DNA of 64,000 bases from Mimachlamys varia (lineage: Eukaryota; Mollusca; Bivalvia; Pectinida; Pectinidae): positions 52,000,401 to 52,064,400 of the forward strand of contig OX392527.1 of assembly GCA_947623455.1 (NCBI GenBank), in the 5' to 3' direction. This document shows positions 34,605 through 46,725 of the stretch, one piece after another. The number at the start of each line of letters is the position of its first letter. The stretch's first letter is position 1. A program made the translations under genes and the position numbers. The notes under the pieces were generated by a model. The model was not told the DNA's origin. It did not search any database and saw only the letters and a list, made by a program, of their open reading frames with translations.

Positions 34605-36390
34605 AGAACCATTGCTTATCTTTTAATTTCACTTTCAGATTTATCGACTATGTGTTGTCTATAAACAAAAAGAAGTTTGCTGACCACGTGATTGTATACC
34701 TCCTTCTGAACTTGAAATAAAGGACACAACAGACTCTTCTACATCAGCTGCTTACCTCGATCTCTACTTAAACTACGACCAACATAGACAGCTGACTACT
34801 ACGCTGTACGATAAACGTGATGATTTCGATTTTCCGATCGTAAACTTTCCATTTCTTGATAGTAACATCCCTGCTTCTCCAACCTATGGTATTTACATGT
34901 CGCAGTTGATTCGATATTCTAGGGCTTGCTCTAAATATCGGGATTTTCGTGATCGATGTCGACTGCTAACAAACAAACTAACAACACAAGGATTCGAGAG
35001 ATGCAGGCTGATCAGAGTTTTATGGTCGCCATTTTTGTCTCATTTAGAAATATTCTGTATCTTTAAGGATGTATTCTTCTGAGAAGTCAAAACTTTCCTG
35101 TATTAACCTTTTTTTCTGATATACATTTTTGGAAAACGGAGTTCATGACATGGCAGAAAATGCAAAGATAATGAAATGTTAGCGTGCTCGTTTTTGTGCT
35201 ATGATCGGTCAAAAATACCAATATCACATAATAAGGGATTTTAAGTGAATTTTGCAGTTTTGACCAATTGCATGACATCTTCATACAATATCTTCCGAAT
35301 TTGTATTCCAAAATGTATGAATGTTTGCTGAAAGGACAAACATACTATGTTCTTTTAAATTATGGAAATAAAATTACTCTGACTTAATATTTTAACCCCG
35401 GAAAGCTATTTCAGTTAACCCTACCCCTTATTTTTAATTAGAAAATCCTCATTTTTTCACCATTTTTTGCAAATTTAACGCGAAAAAACAAAAGTTCTGC
35501 AATTAAAGTTTTTTTAGTATTTAGCATATGAACAGAAAAAGGGTTTCTCTATCTAAAACCATCATCAAAAGGGAGGTGAGCGTGCTTTATTTTTGTCCGT
35601 TATTATTTGTTTTATTTTTATACAATTTCGGATTCAAAAATAAAATAAGTGCTCCAGTTCCACTAAAAATATGAAAAAATCAAAAAGTATCTAATTATCT
35701 ACTTTGTTGCACAATATTTCTATAATATTGAACATTATAAAGTTGTACAGCAAAAATTATCTCGCTATGAATAAGAATGGCGAAACACTGATGTTTTTAA
35801 GAGATCAATCCAGCATCAAAAGGTGAAATTTCTGTCTTCCGCAAAGTGCAAAATATACACAGAAATACTCATTTTCAAAATGGTCGCAAAATTGGTAATT
35901 TTTTTTAAATTCATGTAAAAAAAGTTCTACAAGCAACAGACACCTGTATTTTTGACACAATTTTAAGATGCATATACGCTATTAAAATTGATACAAAATT
36001 ATTCAATACAATGTAAAATGTTTAAATAAGATTTAAACGAGACTTGAACGTGACTGAAACCTCATAAGAATACATCCTTCAGTGATATGAAGATGGACGT
36101 TTTTGAGTATGCTCATGAGTGTGTTTACTTGTTTGTGATTGACAATGACACTCGAATCTCATTTTGAGAACTTGATTTTTACACGGATGTGACAAAGATT
36201 TACATAGCGGGTGTCGTCGATGAAGTAGAAGACTCTTACTCTTCCGGAACACCTGTTTTTTTCTCTTGTACTTTTACAAGAGTCTTCATGTAAATCTTTT
36301 CTTTGTTCATATTTTGCCCCTGATTTAATCAATTCTGAGTTTGGATTATGATTTTGTTAACGCTTCGGGTTTCTCTTATCTATTTTCATT
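34605..36390 (+). pseudogene. Reverse-transcriptase element with nested transposon
   Basis: The RT piece begins with SFNFTFRFIDYVLSINKKKF; FIDY occupies the place of the catalytic F/Y-x-DD box. After a frameshift come SELEIKDTTDSSTSAAYLDL, YDKRDDFDFPIVNF, DSNIPASP and GIYMSQLIRYSRACS. Coding similarity ends near 35060, where a 1015-bp TIR element (35065-36079) is inserted. The 3' end resumes at about 36081 with GATGGACGTTTTTGAGTATG and runs to the TTAACGCTTCGG terminus near 36370. It lacks an intact active site, so it is dead. I suggest Penelope-like affinity at moderate confidence. Confidence 0.7.
35065..36079 (+). mobile_element. 1015-bp TIR transposon (non-autonomous)
   Basis: Ends are 14-base inverted repeats: AAGGATGTATTCTT at 35065-35078 and its complement at 36066-36079. 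The uninterrupted sister copy (complement of about 31545-31560) shows that the element splits the RT-element sequence. No transposase frame is present. Further partial copies are at 32941-33290 and, reversed relative to its right half, at 53013-53260. A target duplication is not clear. Confidence 0.75.
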
Positions 36391-37588
36391 ATTTAATTGA
36401 GAACATTTCTGCTGGTTATGTTCATATAGCGGGTTACAGCGCAACCATAAATATATATGTCTATATCGGAAATATCAACCGATAATATTTTTTTCATTTT
36501 ACACAGCTTTAGTCCATGAGGTGGATTTCTGATCAGGGTTGACATTCTAAATATCCTTTTTTTGTTTTGTATTGTATAAGGAAAAGCTTTTCACGTGTTT
36601 TTATTAGGACAATACGTTATAATAATACAGCAACAACAATTATCATATTGAAAAAATAGAATCGGCAATATAACATGAATAAAAAAGTGTTACCTTGGTG
36701 TCAGAGTGTAATCCAAGCTGTGAATACCTAGGCACAACACACAGGTGTGTTAAATCCTATTAACCTTTTCCTGGTAAATGTTTATCAGTCACTGGGTTCA
36801 CATTTTTTGCAAGTCAGAAACACAAGTGCACTCGTATTACTAAAATAATATTCTTTAACAGCCAATGCCCTGTTGTCTTATCGCCGTGGGAAGTTAACTT
36901 CCGTTACCGACTTTTGGTGGATTTGGACGACGATATCTTAGAGACATATAAACACGGCCCACTGCTCTACTGACATGACATGCAAATTTTGATAAGAGTT
37001 CAGCGATTACAACAGACAGAAGGCACTGAGTATGCCTATCTCGAACCACAACTCGAACCACGCATTTTGATACAACAGTTCAACAACATTCTGTGTAGAT
37101 CTTTTCTTTAATCATGTCTTATACCTGGTTGGATCGTTTTATGTTAATAGTTTTATCGACATATGCAGGTTATGTTGTCGCTATCGTATTCTCTCATTTG
37201 TTTTTGTTCTATGCCAATAATGTTTTATTTCTATGAGAAAAGGAACCATCTTAGTAAATTAAAGTGATTTTACAAATTACATAGAGTGTTATATAAATGT
37301 TAAATATTATTTATTATTATCTGTATCTCAATTTAGTACCATATTGCACACGTACGTGATATGTAAGCGAAGCAATTGTACTATTTGTGTCTTATCACGA
37401 TTAAATTAAGCATATTTGAAAAAACAGAGTCATTGATATCTCGCTACAATGTCACAGCAAATATTTACCACGGTTGTTCACACATGAATTATTTACTTTC
37501 CAATGGTATCTATACCATGGTATTATATATTACTCTTAATATTCCCCACAGGAGAAGGGGCAAACATATAAAATATAAATCGATATAA
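36391..37588. other. Intergenic, no gene seen
   Basis: AT-rich. A possible very diverged RT-element 3' end occurs at about 37095-37170 (AGATCTTTTCTTTAATCATG, CTGGTTGGATCGTTTTATG). Nothing else is recognised. Confidence 0.35.
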
Positions 37589-38055
37589 AAGTACCACAAC
37601 ACGATGTCAGTATATGTACAGTTCTATATGATCTACGTACCAAAACATTATGTCAGTATATGTAAGGTTCTATAAGATCTTAGTACCACAACACGATGTC
37701 AGTATATGTAAGGTTCTATAAGATCTACAATGTAAGTACCACAACACGATGTCAGTATATGTACAGTTCTATAAGATCTATCACAACATGATATTAGTAT
37801 ATGTACGGTTCTATATGATATAAGTACCACAACACGATGTCAGTATTGGTACAGTTATATAATATCTAAGTATCACAACATGATATTAGTATACAGTTTA
37901 TATGTGCGGTTCGATATGATCTAAGTACCACAACACGATGTCAGTATTGGTACGGTTCTATAAGATCTAAGTACCACAACACGATGTCAGTATATGTACA
38001 GTTCTATAAGATCTAAGTACCAAAACACGATGTCAGTACAGTTCTATAATATTCT
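37589..38055. repeat. 46-bp minisatellite
   Basis: About ten units built from AAGTACCACAACACGATGTC and AGTATATGTACAGTTCTATA plus AGATCT, with indels. Some units carry CATGATATTAG in place of CACGATGTCAG. Non-coding. Confidence 0.85.
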
Positions 38056-38838
38056 ATATTCACATGCTGTCCCCATGCTTTGTATGTTTTCAGATGAAAT
38101 GGTTAGTCGTGCAGTATCAGAACAACCGGTGAAGTATTAGTGTTGAAATTTATGTGCTCACAAGATCCAGAGCGTACATATTTTGCATCGATATATGAAT
38201 AATACATGATGCTTTTAGACTCAATAACTTTCTATTGGTTATGCATAGCAAGTTATTGTTTACTATTTGTATGATGCTCTACTAAAAAGCGAAATACGGT
38301 TACATAAAATGAGGTTAATAATCTAATACAATACAGTGAAATAATATAATATAGTACATTGTTTTCCTTTCTTTCCCACTGACATATGTAACACAAATTC
38401 ACCAACAGACTTTTTGATATAACTTTTTCTTGTGTGGATTTGAAAAAAGAAATTACTTAAGGGATATTTAATGTGAATATGTTAAATTAGCGGGGAATCT
38501 TAATGTTCGAGGTTCTGAAGTACTCGAAGAAAACCCACATGGTTGGCAGGTGACCCAATATGTTTCGCGTCCGATTGGGGACCCTCGGTCGTTTTGTCGG
38601 AAGTGCGCTATCCAAAACACCACCCGAAAAAGGTGGAAATGACAAATATTGAGTAAGGTCAATCAAACACACTTGAATCCTCTACCTAATAATATATGTG
38701 TTTTAAAGTTCAATTTTGTCGTTCAATTTTTGGTTTTTAATTATGGCATCGCCTTTGTAAGCATTTATGTTAGAGAATTATCTCAAACTTTAGACGAGAT
38801 TTGGTCTTATTAGCCAATCGCGGTCTTTTTGCTTCTAC
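38056..38838. other. Intergenic, with a SINE-body-like segment
   Basis: At about 38505-38640 the phrase GAAGTACTCGAAGAAAACCC resembles part of the SINE body at 22900-22950, followed by GC-richer sequence ending in CACCACCCGAAAAAGGTGG (a small hairpin). No tRNA boxes are convincing. Otherwise featureless. Confidence 0.3.
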
Positions 38839-38839
38839 A

Positions 38840-38990
38840 TAAGCTTAGAAAATTGCGATTCCCAACTTTTGGCCCCTAGCATCACTGACGAGTCATCGAA
38901 GGACGAAATAGCTGCATGATGCAATTAATTTTGTTTCTGCATACTGTATATATTACTAAATCTAAATTGTTGAGCATGTGTGTGTGTGTG
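38840..38990 (+). repeat. Hammerhead-bearing dispersed repeat, copy E
   Basis: Contains the lead-in CATAAGCTTAGAAAATTGCG, TTTTGGCCCCTAGCATCACTG, the core (38879-38922) and a right arm TACTGTATATATTACTAAAT, then a short GT dinucleotide run at 38977-38993. Confidence 0.7.
38879..38922 (+). ncRNA. Hammerhead ribozyme-like core, copy E
   Basis: Stem I half GCATCA; intact CTGACGA core (38885-38891); stem II GTC...GAC with loop ATCGAAG; intact GAAA (38105 offset: 38905-38... i.e. directly after the GGAC at 38901-38904); loop AGCT; triplet GCA in place of GTA; stem I partner TGATGC (38917-38922), which pairs perfectly with GCATCA. All catalytic-core bases are kept, but the U16.1 change to C breaks the A15.1-U16.1 pair of the very short stem III, so activity is doubtful. 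Confidence 0.55.
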
Positions 38991-40255
38991 TGTTATGGTT
39001 TATTTCCTAATTACAGAAAACAACTTCCCATTTGTTATATAAATTATATTGGCATAAATAAAACTCTGACATAAAAAACACAAACAAATTAAATGTTCTG
39101 CACAAACCAATGCTCGATCTATGTGGTTGTGATAGTTTAGGTAGGCACTATAGATAGTCTGGCATAAACAATGTATTCCATTTGTATAGTTTAGTGTTAA
39201 AGTGTGATAGAAGTATCTTATTTAAGTACGGAAGAAAGTTTGGACGTACAGTTATAAGCACGAACATTAGATGACATAGGTGGATAAAGTTTCAAGTAAC
39301 TAGTGATAACACATATCTATTTCACACAAAACATAAAACAACATACCTGATTTTTCCGATGTAGGTTGTCACACACAACACGGTAGGATTCCGTTGAGCA
39401 TCACGTCTCTATGGGGAGCATGTACAAATGAGATTGCAAAACACTAACAACGATACAGTCCGTGTCAGTCTGGCGCCTGTATTATCTTGTCGAACTAATG
39501 ATTGAAAACATGAAAATATTGAAGCGGCGATTGGAACACCCTCGTTATAAATGGCAAAAAGCAATCACACAATCGTCCGTACCACCAGTGGTTGCCTGGC
39601 AATCCCTTTGGGTATATACTGATGTCAATCAGTACACAAACCTTATTTGAAGGTTAAAGATAATATCAAAATATTTTAATACGAATGTTTTTAATATTGA
39701 CCGTCCGCTCGGCCATTAATTGTTCCTAACTCTGACCCGTCACAGTAGCCAACCAACATGAACGCGATGTCCACTGATGACGCAGGGCATTGAGAAAAAC
39801 AATTATAATGTCACAACATTAAGTATCGTATTATGATAATGGCTTACCAGGGTAGCCTATGAAAGCCGTATATGTCATTTGTATTTCCGCTTAGAAGTAA
39901 GAAAATGGTGTTGTTAAGTTAATTAAATAGGTATTGGATTTATCAAAACAAACATTTAAAACAGACATTCTAGAAGTGGAATTAACGGGATATGGACTTT
40001 TGTTTAAAAAAAAACCCAAATATCTTTCAATCAATCTTGATTACCTCCTCCTCAAAAATCTTCATCCCTGTGTATTACCATACCTTATCCACACACAAGA
40101 ATGTCTTTCCGATATCTCATTTTGAAGGAAGTTTGACGACGATACGGATATATGGTTTTGAGCTATCTTCGAACATACTCTGGGACAATCAAAAGAGAAT
40201 GAAAAATACTAAAATATATATATCATAAAAATGATTGCATTCCTTGTCGACAACC
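38991..40255. other. Intergenic, no gene seen
   Basis: Frames at 39462, 39934 and 39992 are short, lack recognisable similarity and overlap one another. No repeat family was recognised. Confidence 0.35.
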
Positions 40256-40335
40256 CATTCACTGTTTTATATTTCCCCCTGATATGACCAATGTTGAACT
40301 CAGACTATGGTTTTGTTGACGCTTCGGTATAAAAA
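40256..40335 (+). mobile_element. Extreme 3' end of reverse-transcriptase element
   Basis: CCCCTGATATGACCAATGTT, GAACTCAGACTATGGTTTTG and TTGACGCTTCGGTAT match the last 80 bases of the family. Confidence 0.5.
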
Positions 40336-40724
40336 TACCAAATTAATTCGAATATACTTTGTGGAATATCAGTCATATTTATTTACATCTCTTTAGCGTT
40401 TTTCATTAAAAATATTAAAAAATTAGAAATAAAGATAATGTACTCCCTAATGTTCGGAGACAGCATAGGCCTGTTTTATAGACTCTCACGTTATCATGAG
40501 ATGCGAGTTATATCGGACTTCCAGCGAAGTCTTGTGTTTATTAGAAAAGGATATAGCTAAACGGATATTGGGGAAGAAAACTTTATATGCTTGCCCTGTT
40601 ACAACACATTGGAAATGTGTCTTTTCTCTATTCCCTTTTCCCCATTAACTATCGACGGCTTTCTCAGCCAATCCTTCAATATGACACAGGCTGTGGCAAA
40701 GAAGGTCCACAGCATGTCATAACA

Positions 40725-40975
40725 GGTAACGTAATGCACACATATGCTGCACCCTTTAAATTTAGTAAAAGATACATTATGCCGAAAAAATAAATAAAAC
40801 TACATCATACAGCTGCTTCGTTCTCCTAGGACTTTTCAGTGATGCTAGGGGCCAAAAGGTGGAAATCGAAAATTTCTAAACCAATGTAGAAGCAGATGAG
40901 TCTAACGCCTTTAGTTATGAATTTAGAAGTAGAATTAAACTAGTTCTGTATAATTTCAAATCGTGTATTACGAAA
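40725..40975 (-). repeat. Hammerhead-bearing dispersed repeat, copy F
   Basis: The minus strand shows the arms of copy C: ACGATTTGAAATTATACAG and TTAATTCTACTTCTAAATTC on the left, and the core followed by ACTAAATTTAAAGGGTGCAGCA on the right. Collinear with copy A over its full length. Confidence 0.7.
40802..40845 (-). ncRNA. Hammerhead ribozyme-like core, copy F
   Basis: On the minus strand: GCATCA, CTGAAAA (G8 changed to A), stem II GTCC-TAGGA-GAAC, GAAGC (A15.1 changed to G), loop AGCT, intact GTA triplet, then TGATGT pairing with GCATCA. Two important positions are lost, but the layout is clear. Confidence 0.5.
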
Positions 40976-41107
40976 ATGTGTCCGTTCCGCTACTCAAATG
41001 AGATTAACTGTGACAATGGCGGCTCCAGCAAACCTCCATAGCCACAGTTAATGTATCTACTGAAGCAAGATTTCTATAGAGCTTAAACAACTTCAAAAAT
41101 TCTTCTT

Positions 41108-41272
41108 GAACGTTTTGGAATTGAACATAAAAAATATACTGAGGAAGATCTAGTACGAATAACTGAATATCTGGTTGACAATATCTTGTTTGAGCTTGGA
41201 GGACAGATTGTCAAGCAGACTGTTGGCATTCAAACGGGAGCAAACTGTGCTATACAAGATATCTTATATTGA
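41108..41272 (+). pseudogene. Reverse-transcriptase fragment
   Basis: About 54 codons read ERFGIEHKKYTEEDL, then a LFELGG...VKQTVGIQTGANCA motif, the region before the catalytic box in the same kind of RT as the copies at 31467 and 34605. Similarity stops at the TGA at 41270-41272, followed by short AT repeats. It starts about 130 bp after hammerhead repeat copy F. Confidence 0.6.
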
Positions 41273-44083
41273 AAAGTTTATGAGATGTTTTATATCTTTT
41301 ATAAAATAATGAAAGATATAATATTTACTTTAAAGAAAATATCTGATAAACATTAAGATATCTGATATACATATAAAATGTCTTAAATAGTTTGGTAAAA
41401 TCCTTGATCGCTCCATGAATAAATAACAACTTGGCTTGCCATACATCTTTCTATGTGACACTGTATACTAATTAGTCTACATACAGCTGATTTCCCGCCA
41501 TCAATCGTAGCGTGTTACTCTATTTTATACAATAGTCTTTTTATTACTTAAAATTGCCACTTCACACCCCCCCCCCCCCCCCCCACCCACAAAAAAATAG
41601 GAAACCGGCCACAATGAACAAAATAGTCGGGGATCATGTAATTAGTACTTACATAAATATTCATTATCCGCTTAAATTAGAATGCGTCATATGAATAAAT
41701 TGTCCATATCAGGAACGAATGATGCACTTCCAGCAACTTCCGCGTTTAACGCTCCTCTAAACCGTGTCAATTTGTAATAACATTCAGTTCCCCACGGACC
41801 GATATTTAATTGAACAAAGATAAATCGTGCGCACAACGTTAGCGCAAATATAAATGAAATAACAGAAACTAATCGATCATTGCAAAAGTTATTGATGCAT
41901 GATCAGTAATCCCTCTGAGTGATATGCAAATTAAACAAAAGCTCACAATACCCCTGATCGACTGGAAAAAAATATATGATTTATTTATTGCACTTTTTGT
42001 TTGTCCAAGGTTATTCATGTTTCACTGGGGTATGGGCAACCAGGTTTCACTACTGCAAGGATAATTAATAGTTTATGCCGAGCAAGTCTAATTACCGCCA
42101 TTGTGGAGATGATGAGCTTGTCGCTTTGATGTTACCGTCTGCTTTCGTCATTGGTAACAAGGGAGTTAATGCAATCAAAGCATACATTTATTTGTAGATT
42201 ATTCTCACTCATTACTATGTTATGGTCATCACTACTCGTAGCAATCACCTCAGCCATGGTGCTTTCAAACTTGATTTCGTAAATCTAAATAAATACATTG
42301 TCTTTAATATTTTGTTTTATTCTTTTTATATATTACGCATTCCGTCAGACACCTAGCTGGTGTTGTGATTGTCTTTAGGGTGTTAAGTCTTTTTGTGTCA
42401 AGGCCATTCTTTGCCATATTTCCTAACCTCTCCATTACATTTAATCTTATAAGTGTTTCATCTTGTGAAAGGGGAACAACTCTTATATATGAATCGAGTT
42501 TAATTTCACAATATCAGACGCCATTTGATCAAACTGACTTCATTTTTTAACGATAGACATTTGTGTCACTGTGTTATAATCTAATGAGACAAACTGACCC
42601 TTGACATGTGTAAGTATTTCCTATTTTGGTTGGTTTGATCGCTGATTGTTCATCTACATGTAAATCAGACCATGTTCCGTTTTAACTTTGCACAAAGGTG
42701 AATAAAAAGTGGGATAGCATGCTAGACATTCTAAAACCGACTTTCAAAACCCCTTTACAATTGTTGAATTTGCACAGAGGATCGCGAAATATCTCAAACA
42801 ATCAAATGACATTAGTTTTGGTCAAAGTTATAATAAATCGAATGTATGTATGTGTGTAGAAATCATGATACACCCTTTTCAGATGAAAACATATGACTTG
42901 GGATTGGTAGGAAATACATGTGCCTGTTTATTCCGGGAATCGAGACAATGTCAATATTGTTAGCATTCGAGAAAAAAAAATTTGAAATACCAGAAAAAAA
43001 ACCCAGAAATAATGTACAGTTTATCAGAACAATATGATAACGGCGTATTTTTCTGCATGATGAAGCGATTTTTGGAGGCACACACGTTACACCTAAAACA
43101 GATCATGTTCACGTGACCACACGGTAGGTCTTTTCCACTACCCAGAACAGAGAGGATGTTTCTAACATAAATCCCTACAGAAATTACCACGCTCGAGCGA
43201 TCCCAGCGAGATATGTGGAGATACCATATACAACAGTGACGGTGGTAATCTATATTAGGGCTCATTAGGGGATACTACTCTGTACTGATCGGTTTTATGT
43301 ATTGAAATAAACCCAAGGGATACTGTATCATTCAAATTTAATTTGTATGCCACTTGTTTCAATGCCATGGTTATAGCAAGTAAAAGTCTTGTCCTAATAT
43401 CTATTCAATATTAAAAATAACATAATTGGTTGCAGAATTACATTTGTCCTAGCATAGGTCATTCATATGTTTGTTTTCTATTTTCCCTCGTGCGATGTTG
43501 TCAAAATTTTACTTCCTGTAAGGCTAGCTTTAATTTGTAGACAGCCTTCCGTAAAAATTGCAAAAAAATGTATCTCTACCCAAATTACTTAAAAATGTGG
43601 AACCTATATATAATAGTAATTTGTTAAGGTAGCAGTGTACAGGAGAGGCTGGTGGACATGAGTGAATTCTGTTCTTATTGTTGTTGTTTAATTACCCATA
43701 TACACTGCTACCTTACTACCTGAAAATTATAATAAAAAGGAAATCTAAGGTTTCATTAATATTCCTTAATTCAAGGAAAATCCTTAACTTAAATTGTCAA
43801 CGGGAGAGATTATTTGTTACTTACATTTTAACACCTTTCAAGCGGGCGGATAGAATATGAATATTTTACTGTTTGAATAAATGGACTGCTACAAGCTGGT
43901 GACGATTTAATCCCAGGAGAATAAATTAAAATATTTCCATCGGTTCAAAACTGCTTTGTAATTGAAAACTAACGAGGAAACAGTAACGGATATTAAAAAT
44001 TAAGGTACCTGGCTCTATATGTAAATTAACACATTAGCATCGCGGGTATTATCGATCTTAAGCCTCTTAAGCCTGCAGTATAG
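41273..44083. other. Intergenic, no gene seen
   Basis: A poly-C run lies at about 41568-41584, and a hairpin with exact 14-base arms (AAGGTAGCAGTGTA and complement) spans 43626-43714. A CCTTAA-rich tract at 43755-43790 resembles part of the foldback element at 61822-62014. No protein similarity. Confidence 0.4.
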
Positions 44084-44167
44084 ATGGCTTGTATCAGTTC
44101 GGTCTGTACAAACGGTTCTGTAGTAGTGAAGGAATCGCACACTGGTTTGTACCATCAAAAGTATAAG
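44084..44167 (+). CDS. Possible 28-codon first coding exon, gene unknown
   Basis: An ATG at 44084 opens 28 codons (MACISSVCTNGSVVVKESHT...) that end exactly at a strong donor, AAG|GTAAGT (44168). Codon content is less AT-biased than the surroundings. No following exon was found: the acceptor before 50640 would not continue the frame into the methyltransferase. It could be the first exon of an unrecognised gene or a chance frame. No function is proposed. Confidence 0.25.
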
Positions 44168-46585
44168 GTAAGTATTCACTTAACAGATGTTTTTCTTTTC
44201 TGAGCCAGTTTTGTTTCGTTATTCATTTTAATTGCAATGCCAATGAGCTAGCATAAGAGATAAAAGATAACTGATGGAGTATTTAAACCTTATGCTTTGA
44301 GAAACAAGACATCGCGAACACATTGTACAGCTGTGACTGTGTCTAAGGCGTATTCTAGGAACAAATGTAAAATAGTCGCGTCACGAATTTGGGGAAACAG
44401 TTTTTATTTTTCAAGATTTTTCGAGGGATAACATTTCTGTGGTTTACACTTGGCATATAGAATCGTTCAATGATTTATTGAGCAGAGAAAAAAGAAAATG
44501 AATATTCCTCAAAGTAAATCATATTAAAACCGTTTTAAAGTAGAGAGACTTAATACATATACGTTTCCGAACGCAAAAATGGGCTTACAAATACTGCTTG
44601 AGTTCAAAGACTTTAATTTCGAACGCTTAATATTGATGATATGAATGCATTATCTAACGGTATAGTATTTTATCATGATTAAATCATGTCGTGCATTCGT
44701 CAAATTCATTATGACTCGTAAGTGCTTCTAAACAATTCCAAACGTAAGAATTTGGCACATTATAGAGCAATGTTCAACTTGTATGTAAAACACTTTTCTT
44801 ACTAGCAAAAACTTTGAGGGATCTTGCCGTGTCGCATAAGTGAGCATTGTGTACCTGATATATTAGGAATGTTGAATATACCTAAGAAACGGATTTCTAT
44901 ATTAGCAACACAATGTTAATGGCATAGACCCGGCAGAGTGTGGACAGTAGCCCCAAATATTGATAAAATAAATACAATTTGATTAAAATACAGATCATTT
45001 CTTCACATTACATATGTACGGGGTCAACGATCTTCGTAACTTAGTGTATATTAATAATCTATATTTTAATCGGATGTGATACAAACACTTATTCCGCATA
45101 CTTTAAGAGAATATTAATCGGCCGTTCCTTTGTTTGTTTAATTTGAGCAATATTCTTCGATGATTGTTTTTCCACATCTAAACGACGGAAATTAAAGATA
45201 CAAAAAGTCGGCCCTCGAGTATAGAGTTAACACAGAACATTGGCCTAATCAAATTGGTTATATTCACATATTATATCAGTGATTCCAGAAAATCAATAAT
45301 CACAAAAATCATCGAAATACAACAAATCTGTTAGTAGCAAGTGATCCACACTGATCCAGCAAACTTGAAAATAATAATCTTACACTGGGCCCACTTAAAT
45401 AGTCTATACACAGTTCAGTGTAAAAGAAAAAAAATGTTCCTATACAGAAAAGTCAATCGAAAATCATTCGGATAATATAATCTACCTACAGATGGTCTTG
45501 GTCGTCGATTGATTCACTTTAAACGATACATAGATAAAAACACGTCATATCTCGAAGTCGAATGGACATAGAATTCGAGTTTTGTGAGTTTGAATGCTAT
45601 GATAATGTAAAACAGTTACCATACCACTCCTCGGACTAACCCTCCCCCTGGGTTATCTTTAAGAATTTTCCTTCCAAAAGTCACTCGAGCGTTTTGGGGT
45701 TTTTAGTGGACTGAAAAGAGACAATTTGATTTTCATTTTTTTTTTTACACAATTTGAAATTTTGAAATATGTAAATGTTTTATATTTTTACCTAGTTATC
45801 AACCAAAATAAACACTTGGAAAACGAATTGATTACTTGAAATTTTCTTTCTTTACGCATTCAATATTGAAATAAAGTCAATACACATTCCTATTTAGCAT
45901 CTAAAGATTGATTACATCGATGTCCGTACTTTACTCCACCCTAGTAAACTGACATGAACAATACAGTTTTAGCTTTAAATTCCACCCGATTCCTTGTTAG
46001 ACTGTTTAATTTTGTACTGACGTATTATGCTTGTTTCGCCGTTAATACACCGTCCATGAACAGTCACCAATTCACCGCGCTGGACCATTCTTCGAATTCA
46101 TTCGTGATTGGATTTCGTGCTTTAAAAAAACGAATTACCCAAAAACGAGATAAAAAGGGTACATTAAAAAGATTGTTTTATATGTATATTATGGTAGCAC
46201 GTGATGACATACCATTGTAGTTTGCCAAACCACAGTTGAGACGCTGCAGAGTTGCAACGCAATTCAAATTTGCAATCGATAATTGCCACTTAAAATGAGT
46301 TTGTGTTAATATATAGGTGCACGGAAAAGATGATTACTTTTTTTTCTTCATCATCTTCATTCAAGGACACTAACACGTAATGTTTAAACTATGACGTTAA
46401 CGTGGAACAAAGTCGTAGATCTCCAAATGGTTGAAATGAAAAAAAACATGGATCGATGGAAGCTGTAGAAGCAGTATTAGTTGTCAGATGCTGATTAAAC
46501 GGAAACAAGATACCATAAGTATAGCTACTAATGACAATCAGAGAAAAAATCATCTTGCCAAAGTAGATTGTATATCATCCCTAAG
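44168..46585. other. Intergenic or intronic, no gene seen
   Basis: A frame of 88 codons at 45954-46220 has no recognisable similarity. No repeats stand out. Confidence 0.35.
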
Positions 46586-46589
46586 CAGA

Positions 46590-46725
46590 AGACGCTTACT
46601 CTTCCGGAATATCTGGTCTTATTCTCTTGTACTTTTACATGTAAATCTTTCCTTTGTTCATATTTTGCCCCTGGTTTAATCGATTTTGAGTTTGGATTAT
46701 GATTTTGTTAACGCTTCGGTATTTT
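46590..46725 (+). mobile_element. 3' end of reverse-transcriptase element
   Basis: GACGCTTACTCTTCCGGAAT, TTTGCCCCTGGTTTAATCGA, TTTTGAGTTTGGATTATG and TTAACGCTTCGGTATTT closely match the copies at 10277 and 36190, suggesting a recent insertion. The element terminus is well defined at about 46723. Confidence 0.7.
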
